DNA from: Paracoccus caeni
GTDB lineage: Bacteria; Pseudomonadota; Alphaproteobacteria; Rhodobacterales; Rhodobacteraceae
Assembly (NCBI RefSeq): GCF_016629665.1
Contig: NZ_JAEPRQ010000002.1
Location: 434,001 to 498,000 of the forward strand
Reading direction: 5' to 3'
DNA length: 64,000 nt
This document shows, in pieces, positions 44,080 through 53,063 of this stretch. The position numbers and the translations under genes are program-made. The stretch's first letter is position 1; each line of letters starts with the position of its first letter. The notes below the pieces were generated by a model. It did no database searches and was not told the DNA's origin. It worked only from the letters and a program-made list of their open reading frames with translations.

Positions 44080-44610
44080 ATGAAGACACTTTCCGCATTT
44101 GCCCTGGCTGGCATTCTGGCCGCCACCCCCCTTCTGGCCGAGGTTGACGACGCCGACCGCACGGCCATCGCCGAAGCATTCGACACGCTGATCTCGGATC
44201 TTGAGAACGGCAATTATGAAAACATGATCGACAACATGCCCCCGGCCATTCTGGAGATGATGGCGGCGCAGGCAGGCGGCGATCTTGAGACGCTGAAGCC
44301 GATGATCGCGCAACAGATGGGCGCGGTCTTGGAGCAGGCCGAGATCATCGAATTCACCTATGACATCGACGGCGCGACCACCGGCACCAGCGAGGAAGGC
44401 CGCGATTATGCGATCGTGCCGACCGACACGATCACCGGCATCGGCGAGCAGAAGATGCAGACCGTCGGCTCGACCCTTGCGCTGGAAGATGGCGACAAGT
44501 GGTATCTGGTGCGGATGGAAACGCCGCAGCACAGCGCCATGATCGGCCAGCTTTACCCGGATCTGGCCGGGCTGGAATATGACGAGACGGTCATTACCCC
44601 CGTCGAGTGA
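44080..44610 (+). CDS. Exported protein of unknown function
   Basis: A 176-residue protein with a clear signal peptide (MKTLSAFALAGILAATPLLAE). The mature part is acidic and helical at first (AEAFDTLISDLENGNYENMIDNM in parts, PPAILEMMAAQAGGD), then beta-rich (EIIEFTYDIDGATTG, YAIVPTDTITGIG, DGDKWYLVRME). The pattern is like small periplasmic stress or chaperone-like proteins of Rhodobacterales, but I do not recognise a named family. Preceded by a 159-bp AT-rich spacer that should hold its promoter. Confidence 0.75.
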   Translation: MKTLSAFALAGILAATPLLAEVDDADRTAIAEAFDTLISDLENGNYENMIDNMPPAILEMMAAQAGGDLETLKPMIAQQMGAVLEQAEIIEFTYDIDGATTGTSEEGRDYAIVPTDTITGIGEQKMQTVGSTLALEDGDKWYLVRMETPQHSAMIGQLYPDLAGLEYDETVITPVE

Positions 44611-44628
44611 TCTGCAATCCCGCCGCTG

Positions 44629-44898
44629 TCAGGCTTTCAGCACCACACCGACAAGGGTGATGGCGACAGCGGCGGGAATGGCGAAGTTCAGAAGCAGGAT
44701 CGGCGCCTCTTGCGAGTAGGTATAGCCCGCCTGCGTGACCCCCACCCACATATTGACCAGCGTAATCAACAGCCAGACCGGGATGAATGCCCGGATGGCG
44801 GTGGAAATGCCTGCGGCGTCTCCGCCCCACAGCTTTCCGAACAGCGCGAAGGTGGCCAGCAGCATGAAACCGCCGCAGATCACCATGACCATATGCAT
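44629..44898 (-). CDS. Small three-helix membrane protein
   Basis: An 89-residue protein from ATG 44898, chosen because GGAGG lies in front; a longer open frame upstream has no hydrophobic or conserved features. Three membrane helices: MVMVICGGFMLLATFALFG, FIPVWLLITLVNMWVGV, and PILLLNFAIPAAVAITLVGVV-like C-terminus. Function unknown. Convergent with the exported protein gene. Confidence 0.7.
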   Translation of the reverse strand: MHMVMVICGGFMLLATFALFGKLWGGDAAGISTAIRAFIPVWLLITLVNMWVGVTQAGYTYSQEAPILLLNFAIPAAVAITLVGVVLKA

Positions 44899-45299
44899 CA
44901 GCTTTCCTCCGGTTCTGTGGACGCCGCTGGGCCGCGTCGCCCTTGATTTGCCATGCCGTTTCACCAGCATCGCCAGAATCGTCCCGCCTGTCACCCCGCA
45001 ACCTGCAGTGGCGTGAACCCGGCAACCGCAAGGCCGTTTGCCGGGGCGGCACCGATCCGGCGGTGAACATCGCTGAAATGACGCTGACGGTCTGCCGAAA
45101 TTAACTTGTATTTTCCGCAACAGAAAACGCGGCCATGGCAGATGAAAATGCAGGATAAATTGTCTTATCCGACTTTCAGAATGACGCGGTGCCGAAGGGC
45201 ATGCCAATATTTATGGCATGTCTAAAGAGACAGGTCGGAGATTTTATTTTCCTCTGAAAATCCGGCTTGAAAGGTCGGAAATAGCTGGGTGAATCTTTA
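44899..45299. other. Intergenic stretch upstream of the betaine operon
   Basis: No gene is supported here. The only clear structure is a hairpin CATGCCA (45200-45206), 7-nt loop, TGGCATG (45214-45220). The stretch becomes AT-rich from about 45160 onward, consistent with promoter DNA for the operon that follows. Confidence 0.5.
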
Positions 45300-45315
45300 T
45301 TGATTGGCCAATCAA
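45300..45315. promoter_or_regulatory. Perfect palindrome TTGATTGGCCAATCAA, probable operator of the betaine operon
   Basis: A perfect 16-bp inverted repeat in AT-rich DNA, 281 bp before the binding-protein gene. The half-site TTGATTGG resembles the TTGATTG half of known BetI operators of choline/betaine genes. This and the betaine-type transporter downstream make a BetI-like TetR repressor the best guess. Confidence 0.55.
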
Positions 45316-45411
45316 CAACCCGGCGCGAGATCGGGAATTTTCAAGGACATACAAGGACTTTCCTGCCGCGGCAGGTTTACCTTCCTGCCCGGATCGACTA
45401 TGAGGTAGGCC

Positions 45412-45588
45412 ATGACCGAGAGAGAGAATATCAACTCTCGAGTGTCTGATGACGCTTACCGCGGCCTGACGCCGCGTCGTTTTTGGATGCGAAGCCGTCG
45501 TTTGTCGGACTTGATCGGCCCAACCTGCCGCTATCTCTATTCTCCAGCTCGGTCAAAATCAAAAATCGAAAGGGAGAGTAATGAATAA
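45412..45588 (+). CDS. Putative 58-residue leader ORF overlapping the binding-protein start
   Basis: ATG 45412, with GAGG seven bases before it, opens a 58-codon frame (MTERENINSRVSDD, ending KIERESNE) that stops at TAA 45586-45588, eight bases inside the binding-protein gene. Its stop is within the first codons of that gene, so translation could be coupled. The peptide is Arg and Ser rich with no recognised domain. A GCGGC-CTGAC-GCCGC hairpin with GTCGTTTTT after it lies inside the frame (about 45461-45484), so it could also be an attenuator. May be non-coding. Confidence 0.3.
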   Translation: MTERENINSRVSDDAYRGLTPRRFWMRSRRLSDLIGPTCRYLYSPARSKSKIERESNE

Positions 45589-46567
45589 GTTCACGTCTTT
45601 TGCCGTCATCGGTGCCGTGGGTTGCCTGATGTCCACGGCAGCCTTCGCCCAGGACGAAGCCGCCTGTGGCGATCTGTCGATTGCGCAGATGGGCTGGGCC
45701 TCGGCCGAAGTCATCACCGAAGTCGCCAAGTTCCTGCTGGAACAGGGCTATGACTGCAAGGTCAGCCTGGTGAATTCCGATACCATCCCTGCCATCACCT
45801 CGGTCGCCGAAAATGGCGAACCGGACGTGGTCACCGACCTGTGGCTGAACTCGGCTGGCGAGGCTTACACCAAGCTGGAAGAAGCCGGGACCATGGAAAC
45901 GGTCGCCCAGGTGCTTGATCCCGGCGGGGTCGAGGGCTGGTGGATCCCGACCTATCTGGCCGAGGCGCATCCCGAACTGAAGACCATTCAGGGCGTGATG
46001 GAGAATCCCGAACTGGTCGGTGGCGTGTTCAACAACTGCCCCGAAGGCTGGGGTTGCCGGGTGGTCAGCGACAACCTGATCCGCGCGCTGGATCTGGAAT
46101 CCTCGGGGATCAAGGTGTTCAACCATGGTTCGGGCGAGACGCTGGCATCCTCGATGGGCTCGGCTGTGACCGCGGAAGAGCCGTGGTTCGGCTATTACTG
46201 GGGTCCGACGGTGCCGCTGGGCAAATACGACATGACCCAGGTGTCGCTGGGCGAATATGACGAGGCCAAGTTCACCCCGCTGCAAAACCCGAATGCGCCC
46301 GATCCGCAGGTCTCGGAATTCCCGGCCGCGCCGATCGTCACCGCGGTCACCGCGAAGCTGGTCGAGGAAAAGCCCGAGATCGTGGACTTCTTCCGCAAAA
46401 TGACCTTCAAGACCGACGATATGAGCGCGCTTCTGGCATGGCAGGATGAAAACAGCGCCTCGGCAGAAGAGGTCGCGGTGCATTACCTGACCAACAACAA
46501 GGACGAATGGTCCGGCTGGCTGTCGGATGGCGCCCGCGAGAAGCTGTCGGCTCTGCTGCAGCAATAA
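45581..46567 (+). CDS. Glycine betaine/proline-type ABC transporter substrate-binding protein
   Basis: A 328-residue OpuAC/ProX-type periplasmic binding protein. Signal peptide MNKFTSFAVIGAVGCLMST ends at AFAQ. The mature part has LSIAQMGWASAEVITEV, VTDLWLNSAGEAYTKL and several Trp residues (GWWIPTY, PWFGYYWGP) that could form the aromatic cage for quaternary amines. AAAGGGAGAG precedes the ATG. It delivers an osmolyte such as glycine betaine, choline or proline betaine to the permease and ATPase that follow. Confidence 0.9.
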   Translation: MNKFTSFAVIGAVGCLMSTAAFAQDEAACGDLSIAQMGWASAEVITEVAKFLLEQGYDCKVSLVNSDTIPAITSVAENGEPDVVTDLWLNSAGEAYTKLEEAGTMETVAQVLDPGGVEGWWIPTYLAEAHPELKTIQGVMENPELVGGVFNNCPEGWGCRVVSDNLIRALDLESSGIKVFNHGSGETLASSMGSAVTAEEPWFGYYWGPTVPLGKYDMTQVSLGEYDEAKFTPLQNPNAPDPQVSEFPAAPIVTAVTAKLVEEKPEIVDFFRKMTFKTDDMSALLAWQDENSASAEEVAVHYLTNNKDEWSGWLSDGAREKLSALLQQ

Positions 46568-46589
46568 TCGTCTGATACCACGCAAGCAC

Positions 46590-46616
46590 GGGTCGGCGCC
46601 ATCACGGTGCCGACCC
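46590..46616 (+). promoter_or_regulatory. Intercistronic hairpin between binding-protein and permease genes
   Basis: GGGTCGGCGCC pairs with GGTGCCGACCC around ATCAC. Hairpins at this place in ABC operons usually protect the binding-protein mRNA or partly stop transcription, giving more binding protein than permease. Confidence 0.65.
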
Positions 46617-46659
46617 CTTCCTTACCAAACATTCAAGTGGCGCGATCCACGGAGGGAAG

Positions 46660-47724
46660 ATGGCGAGCTATGCCAAGTTTTTTGACGCTCTGGGCCTGAG
46701 GGAATGGTGCGACGGCGGCGCGGGCGGCGATGGCCCGATGTCGATGGCCGATCTGATGGCGCAGGCGCGCAGTGGTGCCGGTGGGGCCTCGGGTGGGGGC
46801 GGCAGCGGCGGCTCTTTCTGGGATTTGCCGCTGCCTTCGCTGAACAATTTTCACGATGCCTGTCAGGCGATCCCGCAGACCCGCGATCTGACCATCGGTC
46901 TGGAACGCGCCTTCCTGTCGGCGCGCGACGCGCTTCGGATCGTGCTGGACCCGCTGACCCAACCGCTGAGCTGGATGCTGCGGGAAATGCTGTGGCTGAT
47001 GACCGCGACGCCGTGGTTCATTATGCTGCCGATCCTGCTGTTGGTGACGTGGTTCGTCGCCCGGTCGTGGAGCGTGGTTCTGCTGGTCGCAGCCTCGCTG
47101 GGCTTCCTGACCGTGGTTGACCACTATACCGCCGCCATGCAGACGCTGGCGATCATCTTTGTCTGTGCCTTCATCTGCGTGCTGTTCGGGGTGCCGCTTG
47201 GCATCGCCATGTCGCGCAGTGACCGGCTGCAACGGATCGTGACGCCGATCCTCGACATGCTGCAAACGCTGCCAGCCTTCGTCTATCTGATCCCGCTGAT
47301 CTTCCTCTTCTCGGTGACGGAGCCAAAGCTCTACGGCATCGCCATCATCCTTTACGCGATCGTGCCGGTGGTCAGGCTGACCGATCTGGGCATCCGTCTG
47401 GTCGATCGCGACGTGATCGAGGCCGCCAATGCCTTTGGCATGACCAGCCGCCAGAAGCTTTTCGGGGTGCAGATCCCGCTGGCGCTGCCGAACATCATGG
47501 CGGGCGTCAACCAGACCATCATGATGAGCCTTGCGATGGTCGTCATCGCCTCGCTGGTCTCGGCCCCCGGTCTGGGCGTGCTGGTGCTGCGCGGTATTCG
47601 CAACCTCGAACTGGGCGTCGGCCTGATTGCGGGTTTCGGCATCGTGCTGCTGGCCATCGTGCTGGACCGTGTCACCAAGGCATCGCTGGCGCGCATCGAT
47701 GTCAGCCAGTCTTCGCGGCACTGA
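46660..47724 (+). CDS. Glycine betaine/proline-type ABC transporter permease
   Basis: A 354-residue permease of the ProW/OpuAB type. After a cytoplasmic N-terminus with a Gly/Ser-rich linker (SGAGGASGGGGSGGS, residues 36-50) come helices and the conserved core: [35 protein letters not shown], and the coupling loop EAANAFGMTSRQKLFGVQIPLALPNIM read in parts. Lies 93 bp after the binding-protein gene and 12 bp before the ATPase gene. Confidence 0.92.
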   Translation: MASYAKFFDALGLREWCDGGAGGDGPMSMADLMAQARSGAGGASGGGGSGGSFWDLPLPSLNNFHDACQAIPQTRDLTIGLERAFLSARDALRIVLDPLTQPLSWMLREMLWLMTATPWFIMLPILLLVTWFVARSWSVVLLVAASLGFLTVVDHYTAAMQTLAIIFVCAFICVLFGVPLGIAMSRSDRLQRIVTPILDMLQTLPAFVYLIPLIFLFSVTEPKLYGIAIILYAIVPVVRLTDLGIRLVDRDVIEAANAFGMTSRQKLFGVQIPLALPNIMAGVNQTIMMSLAMVVIASLVSAPGLGVLVLRGIRNLELGVGLIAGFGIVLLAIVLDRVTKASLARIDVSQSSRH

Positions 47725-47736
47725 GGAGGGATTGCG

Positions 47737-48768
47737 ATGAGCGACAAACTCAAGATTTCGATCCGCAATCTGTACAAGATTTTCGGCGACAATCCCAGAT
47801 CCGCTTTGGCCGATGTGCTTGGCGGCATGTCCAAGACCGAGCTTCTGAAGACCCGCCGCCACGTCCTTGGCCTGCGCGACATCAACGTGGACATGAAAGA
47901 GGGCGAGATCACCGTGGTCATGGGCCTGTCCGGTTCGGGGAAATCCACCCTGATCCGGCACCTGAACCGGCTGATCGAGCCGACCTCGGGCGAAGTTCTG
48001 GTCGATGGCGAGAATATCCTGACCTTCGGTGAGACCAAGCTGCGCGAGTTGCGCCGCAAGACCATGTCGATGGTGTTCCAGAAATTCGGCCTGCTGCCGC
48101 ATCGCACGGTTCTGGACAATGCCGGGATGGCACTGGCGACGCAGGGCGTCAAACGCGCCGATTACGAGGTCGAGGCCCGCCGCTGGCTGGAGCGTGTGGG
48201 CCTTGGCGGTCAGGGCCGGCAATATCCGCACCAATTGTCGGGCGGCATGCAACAGCGGGTGGGCATCGCCCGGGCGCTGACCTCGAATTCGGGGATCATG
48301 CTGATGGACGAGGCGTTCTCGGCACTTGATCCGCTGATCCGCACCGACATGCAGGATCTGCTGATCGAATTGCAGAACGAGCTTCACAAGACCATCGTCT
48401 TCATCACCCACGATCTGGACGAGGCGCTGAAGCTGGCCGACCATCTGGTCATCCTGAAGGACGGCGCCGTGGTCCAGCAGGGCGAGCCGCAGGACATCCT
48501 GCTGAACCCCTCGGACCCTTACATCGAGGACTTCGTGCGCGACATCAACCGCGCCCGGGTGCTGCGGGTCCGCTCGGTCATGCAAGAGGGTCCGGCAGAG
48601 GGCGAGGTTTCGGGCGAGATCAGCGATACCGACAATCTGGAAAGCGTCATCGCCGTATCGGGCGGGGCGATGGACCGCCGCTATCGGGTCATGGCCGAGG
48701 GCAAGCCGGTCGGCGTGCTGGACATGTCCACGCTGATGCGTGCGCTGGTGCCGCGGCATCCGGGCTAG
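47737..48768 (+). CDS. Glycine betaine/proline-type ABC transporter ATPase
   Basis: A 343-residue ProV/OpuAA-type ATPase. Walker A is GLSGSGKS, the signature LSGGMQQR and Walker B GIMLMDEAFSALDPLIR, all characteristic of the betaine/choline importers. The N-terminal LYKIFGDNPRSAL is also family-typical. The C-terminal 90 residues (about 255-343) resemble a single reduced CBS-like region used as an ionic-strength sensor in OpuA. Completes the importer for osmoprotection. Confidence 0.93.
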   Translation: MSDKLKISIRNLYKIFGDNPRSALADVLGGMSKTELLKTRRHVLGLRDINVDMKEGEITVVMGLSGSGKSTLIRHLNRLIEPTSGEVLVDGENILTFGETKLRELRRKTMSMVFQKFGLLPHRTVLDNAGMALATQGVKRADYEVEARRWLERVGLGGQGRQYPHQLSGGMQQRVGIARALTSNSGIMLMDEAFSALDPLIRTDMQDLLIELQNELHKTIVFITHDLDEALKLADHLVILKDGAVVQQGEPQDILLNPSDPYIEDFVRDINRARVLRVRSVMQEGPAEGEVSGEISDTDNLESVIAVSGGAMDRRYRVMAEGKPVGVLDMSTLMRALVPRHPG

Positions 48769-48820
48769 AAGTGCCGTCGCCGCATACGGTTTCTTAACCA
48801 GCTTCGGGCGAAGATGGCGC

Positions 48821-49300
48821 ATGTCGCGCTATCTTCGCCTTCGTTATTCCGGGGTTCCGATCTTCTTCACCGTCGCGCTTGCGGATCGCGGCGGGCGGTT
48901 GCTGGTCGATCATGTCGCGACGCTGCGCCGCGCGGTCGAGGTGACGCGGGCCGAGCGGCCTTTCGGGATCGAGGCATGGGTGGTGTTGCCGGATCATCTG
49001 CATTGCATCTGGCGACTGCCCGAGGGGGATTGCGATTATTCGACGCGGTGGCGGTTGATCAAGGCAAGGTTCTCGCGAAGCGTGCCGATGGGAAAGCTAC
49101 GCGAGAGCCACGTCCTGCGAGGCGAGCGTGGGGTTTGGCAGCGGAGGTTTTGGGAGCATCACATCCGCGATGAAAATGATTTCGCGGCGCATATGCGATA
49201 TTGTTGGTTCAATCCTGTGAAACACGGCTATGTCGAGCGCCCCGAGGATTGGCCCTTCTCCTCATATCACCGCGACAAGTCCGCAGGGATCGTAACGTAG
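48821..49300 (+). mobile_element. REP-associated tyrosine transposase (RAYT)
   Basis: A 159-residue Y1-type transposase from ATG 48821. The HUH-like metal site is seen in VLPDHLHCIW (H59, H61), and the catalytic Tyr is Y127 in HMRYCWFNPVKHGYV; VWQRRFWEHHIRDENDF is a RAYT hallmark. These single-copy domesticated enzymes cut and move REP/REPIN hairpins in trans. The stop codon TAG is formed by the first bases of the REP unit at 49297, and an inverted REP pair follows at once, the classic RAYT-REP arrangement. The gene stands 52 bp after the betaine operon on the same strand. A longer in-frame start at 48740 overlaps the ATPase gene and is less likely. Confidence 0.92.
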
Positions 49301-49371
49301 GGTGCGTGCTCTGCACGCACCGTTGGTTGTGGTCGCGAGGTGGAATGGTGCGTGCGGAGCACGCACCCTAC
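49297..49371. repeat. REPIN downstream of the RAYT gene
   Basis: REP units at 49297-49321 and 49347-49371 in inverted orientation, 25-bp spacer. They match each other at 24 of 25 bases (loop T versus C). Each folds as GGTGCGTGC / GCACGCACC with GTAG at the outer end. The left unit overlaps the transposase stop codon. It also separates the RAYT from the convergent TIR-protein gene and may stop transcription from both sides. Confidence 0.92.
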
Positions 49372-49376
49372 TCTTG

Positions 49377-50270
49377 CTACGTTTGCTGTGGTAAGGCGCG
49401 AATAATTTCATTGAGCGGCTCGATGTAGGATTCCCGAAAATCGGCGTACCGGATATCTGCTATTATAGCCGGAATTTCCGCATTATCTAATCGGGCGGGT
49501 ATTATTTTTGGCCCATTGCCTGACAGTGAACGGGCCAAGAACGCATTCCATTCCTTCTTTACCCACGCCTTTCCTAAAGATGCTTCTGATATAAAGAATA
49601 TTGCAAAATCCGAAACGGTGGCCGCCTCATTTATTTTATCGACTATCGACTCACCTATTTTTATTTCAAACTCGTCCATCCATGGCGACAGTTCGAAACT
49701 GATTAGATCTCGATATATACGCCTTACAATTTCCTTGTCCTCGCTGGCATGGCACAAAAAGACTTTGGTCCCCGCCCTTGGGCTAGTCATCCGCGAGATC
49801 TCTCTTTCCAAAAGCTCATTAACAATAAATGCATATTCGTTTAGAATATCTAGGCTATGCTGACTGGATATCTTCTTTATTCCATATTTCCGCCCTCCCA
49901 GTTGCTCCATTATGACGTGATATCTACTAAATAAATCACTCATCATTGCCTTACGGAGGTGAGAATGCGGTATAATAAAATACCCTTTGGTGATAACTGG
50001 ATCACCAAAATATACGTATGCGCAAGCAGTTCCTATTTCACGCTCATTCTCAAGAGGAAGATAGTCGTCATCATGTGCCAATGCTTCGTGCCACAAAACT
50101 GCATCGTAGTCTGAAAAAGCTGCGTAGCTACCGTATTTTAGCAGCCAATCTCGACCAATCCATTCATCATCATCGTTGAAACCAATTCTGCCCGCGAATG
50201 GGCCAGCCGTGACGGCGACACAGCTGCTCTCCACGACCTCGAATTTCCAACTATTGAGTTCCTCACCCAT
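49377..50270 (-). CDS. TIR-domain protein with KOW-like N-terminal segment
   Basis: A 297-residue protein. Residues about 168-295 are a TIR domain ([20 protein letters not shown], then [35 protein letters not shown]). E240 in WVKKEW is at the place of the catalytic glutamate of NAD-cleaving TIR domains. The N-terminus has [20 protein letters not shown], which resembles a KOW motif, and a further beta-rich part ([20 protein letters not shown]). The gene is clearly AT-rich against its neighbours, suggesting transfer. Its ATG lies within the last bases of lepA (8-bp overlap). A single-gene anti-phage NADase is a reasonable guess; no partner gene is visible. Confidence 0.82.
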   Translation of the reverse strand: MGEELNSWKFEVVESSCVAVTAGPFAGRIGFNDDDEWIGRDWLLKYGSYAAFSDYDAVLWHEALAHDDDYLPLENEREIGTACAYVYFGDPVITKGYFIIPHSHLRKAMMSDLFSRYHVIMEQLGGRKYGIKKISSQHSLDILNEYAFIVNELLEREISRMTSPRAGTKVFLCHASEDKEIVRRIYRDLISFELSPWMDEFEIKIGESIVDKINEAATVSDFAIFFISEASLGKAWVKKEWNAFLARSLSGNGPKIIPARLDNAEIPAIIADIRYADFRESYIEPLNEIIRALPQQT

Positions 50271-52062
50271 CCATCTTCAACGCCTGAATAAACGCCGTCT
50301 GCGGGATCTCCACCTTCCCGAACTGGCGCATCTTCTTCTTACCAGCCTTCTGCTTCTCCAGCAGCTTTTTCTTCCGCGTCGCGTCGCCGCCATAGCACTT
50401 GGCGGTCACGTCCTTGCGCATGGCGGACAGGGTTTCACGGGCGATGACTCGGGCGCCGATGGCGGCCTGGATCGGGATTTTGAACATGTGCCGGGGGATC
50501 AGCTCTTTCAGCTTTTCGACCATCACCCGGCCACGCGCCTCGGCGCGGTCGCGGTGGACCATGATCGACAGGGCGTCCACCGGCTCGTCATTCACAAGGA
50601 TCGACATCTTGACCAGAAAATCCTCGCGGTATTCGCTGATCTGGTAATCGAAGGACGCATAGCCCTTGGTCACCGATTTCAGGCGGTCGTAGAAGTCGAA
50701 AACCACCTCGGCCAGCGGCAGGTCATAGACGACCATCGCGCGCGAGCCCGCATAGGTCAGGTCCAACTGGATGCCGCGGCGGTCCTGGCAAAGCTTCAGC
50801 ACGTCGCCCAGATATTCATCGGGCACCATGATCGTCGCCTTGATCCGCGGTTCCTCGATATGGTCCACATGGGTCAGATCGGGCATGTCGGCGGGGTTGT
50901 GCAGGTCGCGGATCTCTCCGTCCCGCATATGCAGCTTGAAAACCACCGACGGGGCGGTGGTGATCAGGTCCAGATCGTATTCGCGCTCCAGACGGTCGCG
51001 GATCACCTCGAGGTGCAACAGCCCAAGGAAGCCGCAGCGGAAGCCAAAGCCAAGCGCGGCCGAGGTTTCCATCTCATAGCTGAAGCTCGCATCGTTCAGG
51101 GCAAGTTTCTCGATGGCGTCGCGCAACGCCTCGAAATCGTTGGCATCGACCGGGAAGAGGCCGCAGAACACCACCGGCTGCGCGGGTTTGAAGCCGGGCA
51201 GCGGCTTGTCGGCGGGTTTGCGTTCATGGGTGACAGTGTCACCCACACGCGTGTCGCGGACCTGTTTGATCGAGGCGGTGAAAACGCCGATCTCGCCCGG
51301 TCCAAGCTGATCGATATCCTTCATCGCAGGCGTCAGCACCGCCAGCTTGTCCAGCCGATAGGTGGCACCGGTCTGCATCATCTTGACCTGATCGCCCTTG
51401 CGGATCACCCCGTCCATGACGCGGATCATCACCACGACGCCCAGATAGGAATCATACCAGCTATCGACCAGCATCGCCTTCAACGCCGCATCGCGGTTGC
51501 CGGTCGGCGCGGGCAGGCGCTGGACAATCGCCTCCAGCACGTCGGGAATGCCGATGCCGGTCTTGGCCGAGATCGGGATCGCGTCCGATGCGTCGATGCC
51601 GATGACATCCTCGATCTGCGCCTTCACCCGGTCGGGCTCTGCCGCCGGAAGGTCGATCTTGTTCAGCACCGGGACGATGTCGTGATCGGCGTCGATCGCC
51701 TGATAGACATTGGCCAGCGTCTGCGCCTCGACCCCCTGCGTCGCGTCCACGACCAGAAGCGAGCCTTCGACCGCGCGCATTGACCGGCTGACCTCATAGG
51801 CGAAGTCCACATGGCCAGGCGTATCGATCAGGTTCAGCACATAGGTGCGACCGTCCTCAGCCGGATAGCTGATCCGCACGGTATTGGCCTTGATGGTGAT
51901 ACCCCGCTCTCGCTCGATATCCATGCTGTCCAGCATCTGGGCCTTCATGTCGCGTTCGGCGACAGTCCCCGTCATCTGGATCAGCCGGTCGGCCAGCGTG
52001 GATTTACCGTGGTCGATATGCGCCACGATGGAGAAATTGCGGATCAGGTCAAGCTCGGTCAT
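50263..52062 (-). CDS. lepA: Elongation factor 4 (LepA), ribosomal back-translocase GTPase
   Basis: A 599-residue GTPase of normal EF4 length. G motifs: AHIDHGKST (G1), GITIKA (G2), DTPGHVD (G3), NKID (G4). Then EF-G-like domains II, III and V, and the LepA-specific C-terminal domain with [20 protein letters not shown]. It acts on stalled or mistranslocated ribosomes. The end overlaps the start of the TIR gene by 8 bp. Start ATG 52062. Confidence 0.97.
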   Translation of the reverse strand: MTELDLIRNFSIVAHIDHGKSTLADRLIQMTGTVAERDMKAQMLDSMDIERERGITIKANTVRISYPAEDGRTYVLNLIDTPGHVDFAYEVSRSMRAVEGSLLVVDATQGVEAQTLANVYQAIDADHDIVPVLNKIDLPAAEPDRVKAQIEDVIGIDASDAIPISAKTGIGIPDVLEAIVQRLPAPTGNRDAALKAMLVDSWYDSYLGVVVMIRVMDGVIRKGDQVKMMQTGATYRLDKLAVLTPAMKDIDQLGPGEIGVFTASIKQVRDTRVGDTVTHERKPADKPLPGFKPAQPVVFCGLFPVDANDFEALRDAIEKLALNDASFSYEMETSAALGFGFRCGFLGLLHLEVIRDRLEREYDLDLITTAPSVVFKLHMRDGEIRDLHNPADMPDLTHVDHIEEPRIKATIMVPDEYLGDVLKLCQDRRGIQLDLTYAGSRAMVVYDLPLAEVVFDFYDRLKSVTKGYASFDYQISEYREDFLVKMSILVNDEPVDALSIMVHRDRAEARGRVMVEKLKELIPRHMFKIPIQAAIGARVIARETLSAMRKDVTAKCYGGDATRKKKLLEKQKAGKKKMRQFGKVEIPQTAFIQALKMDG

Positions 52063-52112
52063 GGCGGGGCTATACAGGGGCTGAAGGGGCGCGGGAAGAG
52101 GGTTTCGCTGGA

Positions 52113-53063
52113 TCAGCTTTCGCCGGGTTTCACGACGCTGTCGATGGGGCTGTCGACGGCGCTGTCAGCGGGGGTCTTGGCAAGGCTGCACGGGGTGCGG
52201 CGGCGGCGGGTCGCCTCGCGCCACATGGCATAGCCGCCGGCCAGCGCGATCAGCCCGGCACCGGCAAGCGTCATGGCGTCGGGGCGTTCGCCAAAGACCA
52301 GCGCGGCGACGATCAGGGCAAAGCCAAGCCGGGTATAGCGGAAGGGCGCGATGACCGATGCCTCGCCCTGCCGGGTCGAGGCGACAAGCGCGGCATAGCC
52401 CGCAGCGCCAAAGATCGCCGCGCCAAGGATCATGCCGATCCCGGCGGGCGTCGGCATCACCGGCCCTCCCGGCATCACCGCCAGCAAGATCAGCGAGACC
52501 GGCACCATCGCCCCATAGGCCGAAGCCGACAACTGATCCGAGGGAATTTCCGCCGCGATCCGACGCGTCGCCAGATCGCGCGCGGTCAGCGCGACGACGC
52601 TGGCCAGCGCCCAAAGTGCTGCGGGCTGGAATGCATCGGTACCGGGTCGCAGGATCATCAGCACGCCGACAAAGCCCACCCCCACCGACAGCCACCGCCG
52701 CCAGCCGACCGTCTCGCCCAGAAACAACGCCGCGCCCAGCACGATCATCAGCGGCAGCGCCTGCAGGATCGCCGCTGCCGAGGCCAGTTCGCCCACAGCC
52801 AAAGCGGTGACGAAACAGACGCTGCCCGCCACCTCACCCAGATTTCGGGTGACGACCAGCGGATGACGCAGGGCGGGCGACCACAGCCGCTTTCCCTGCC
52901 ATGCCAGCCGCGTCCAGAAGATCGCCAGCCCCAACAGCCCCAGCATCGCCAGCAATTGTGCGACCGGCATCAGCGTGGTCATCTGCTTCAGAAAGGCGTC
53001 CTCGACCGCGAACAGCGCCATCGACAGGGTCATCAACCCGGCGGCGCGGGCATTCGGTGTCAT
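52113..53063 (-). CDS. EamA/DMT family transporter
   Basis: A 316-residue ten-helix transporter from ATG 53063, which overlaps the HAD gene stop by four bases. Two EamA repeats are clear ([41 protein letters not shown]; then [42 protein letters not shown] in parts). Likely exports a small metabolite. Read with the HAD phosphatase upstream as one unit. The C-terminal 25 residues are a short hydrophilic tail. Confidence 0.88.
   Translation of the reverse strand: MTPNARAAGLMTLSMALFAVEDAFLKQMTTLMPVAQLLAMLGLLGLAIFWTRLAWQGKRLWSPALRHPLVVTRNLGEVAGSVCFVTALAVGELASAAAILQALPLMIVLGAALFLGETVGWRRWLSVGVGFVGVLMILRPGTDAFQPAALWALASVVALTARDLATRRIAAEIPSDQLSASAYGAMVPVSLILLAVMPGGPVMPTPAGIGMILGAAIFGAAGYAALVASTRQGEASVIAPFRYTRLGFALIVAALVFGERPDAMTLAGAGLIALAGGYAMWREATRRRRTPCSLAKTPADSAVDSPIDSVVKPGES

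Noticed and set aside
48740..48820. A longer N-terminus for the RAYT starting inside the ATPase gene
   Set aside because: The family homology begins at MSRYLRLRYSG, and the extra residues overlap the preceding coding sequence in another frame.
46633..48822. A 729-codon minus-strand open frame opposite the betaine permease and ATPase genes
   Set aside because: Antisense of two genes with full ABC motifs.
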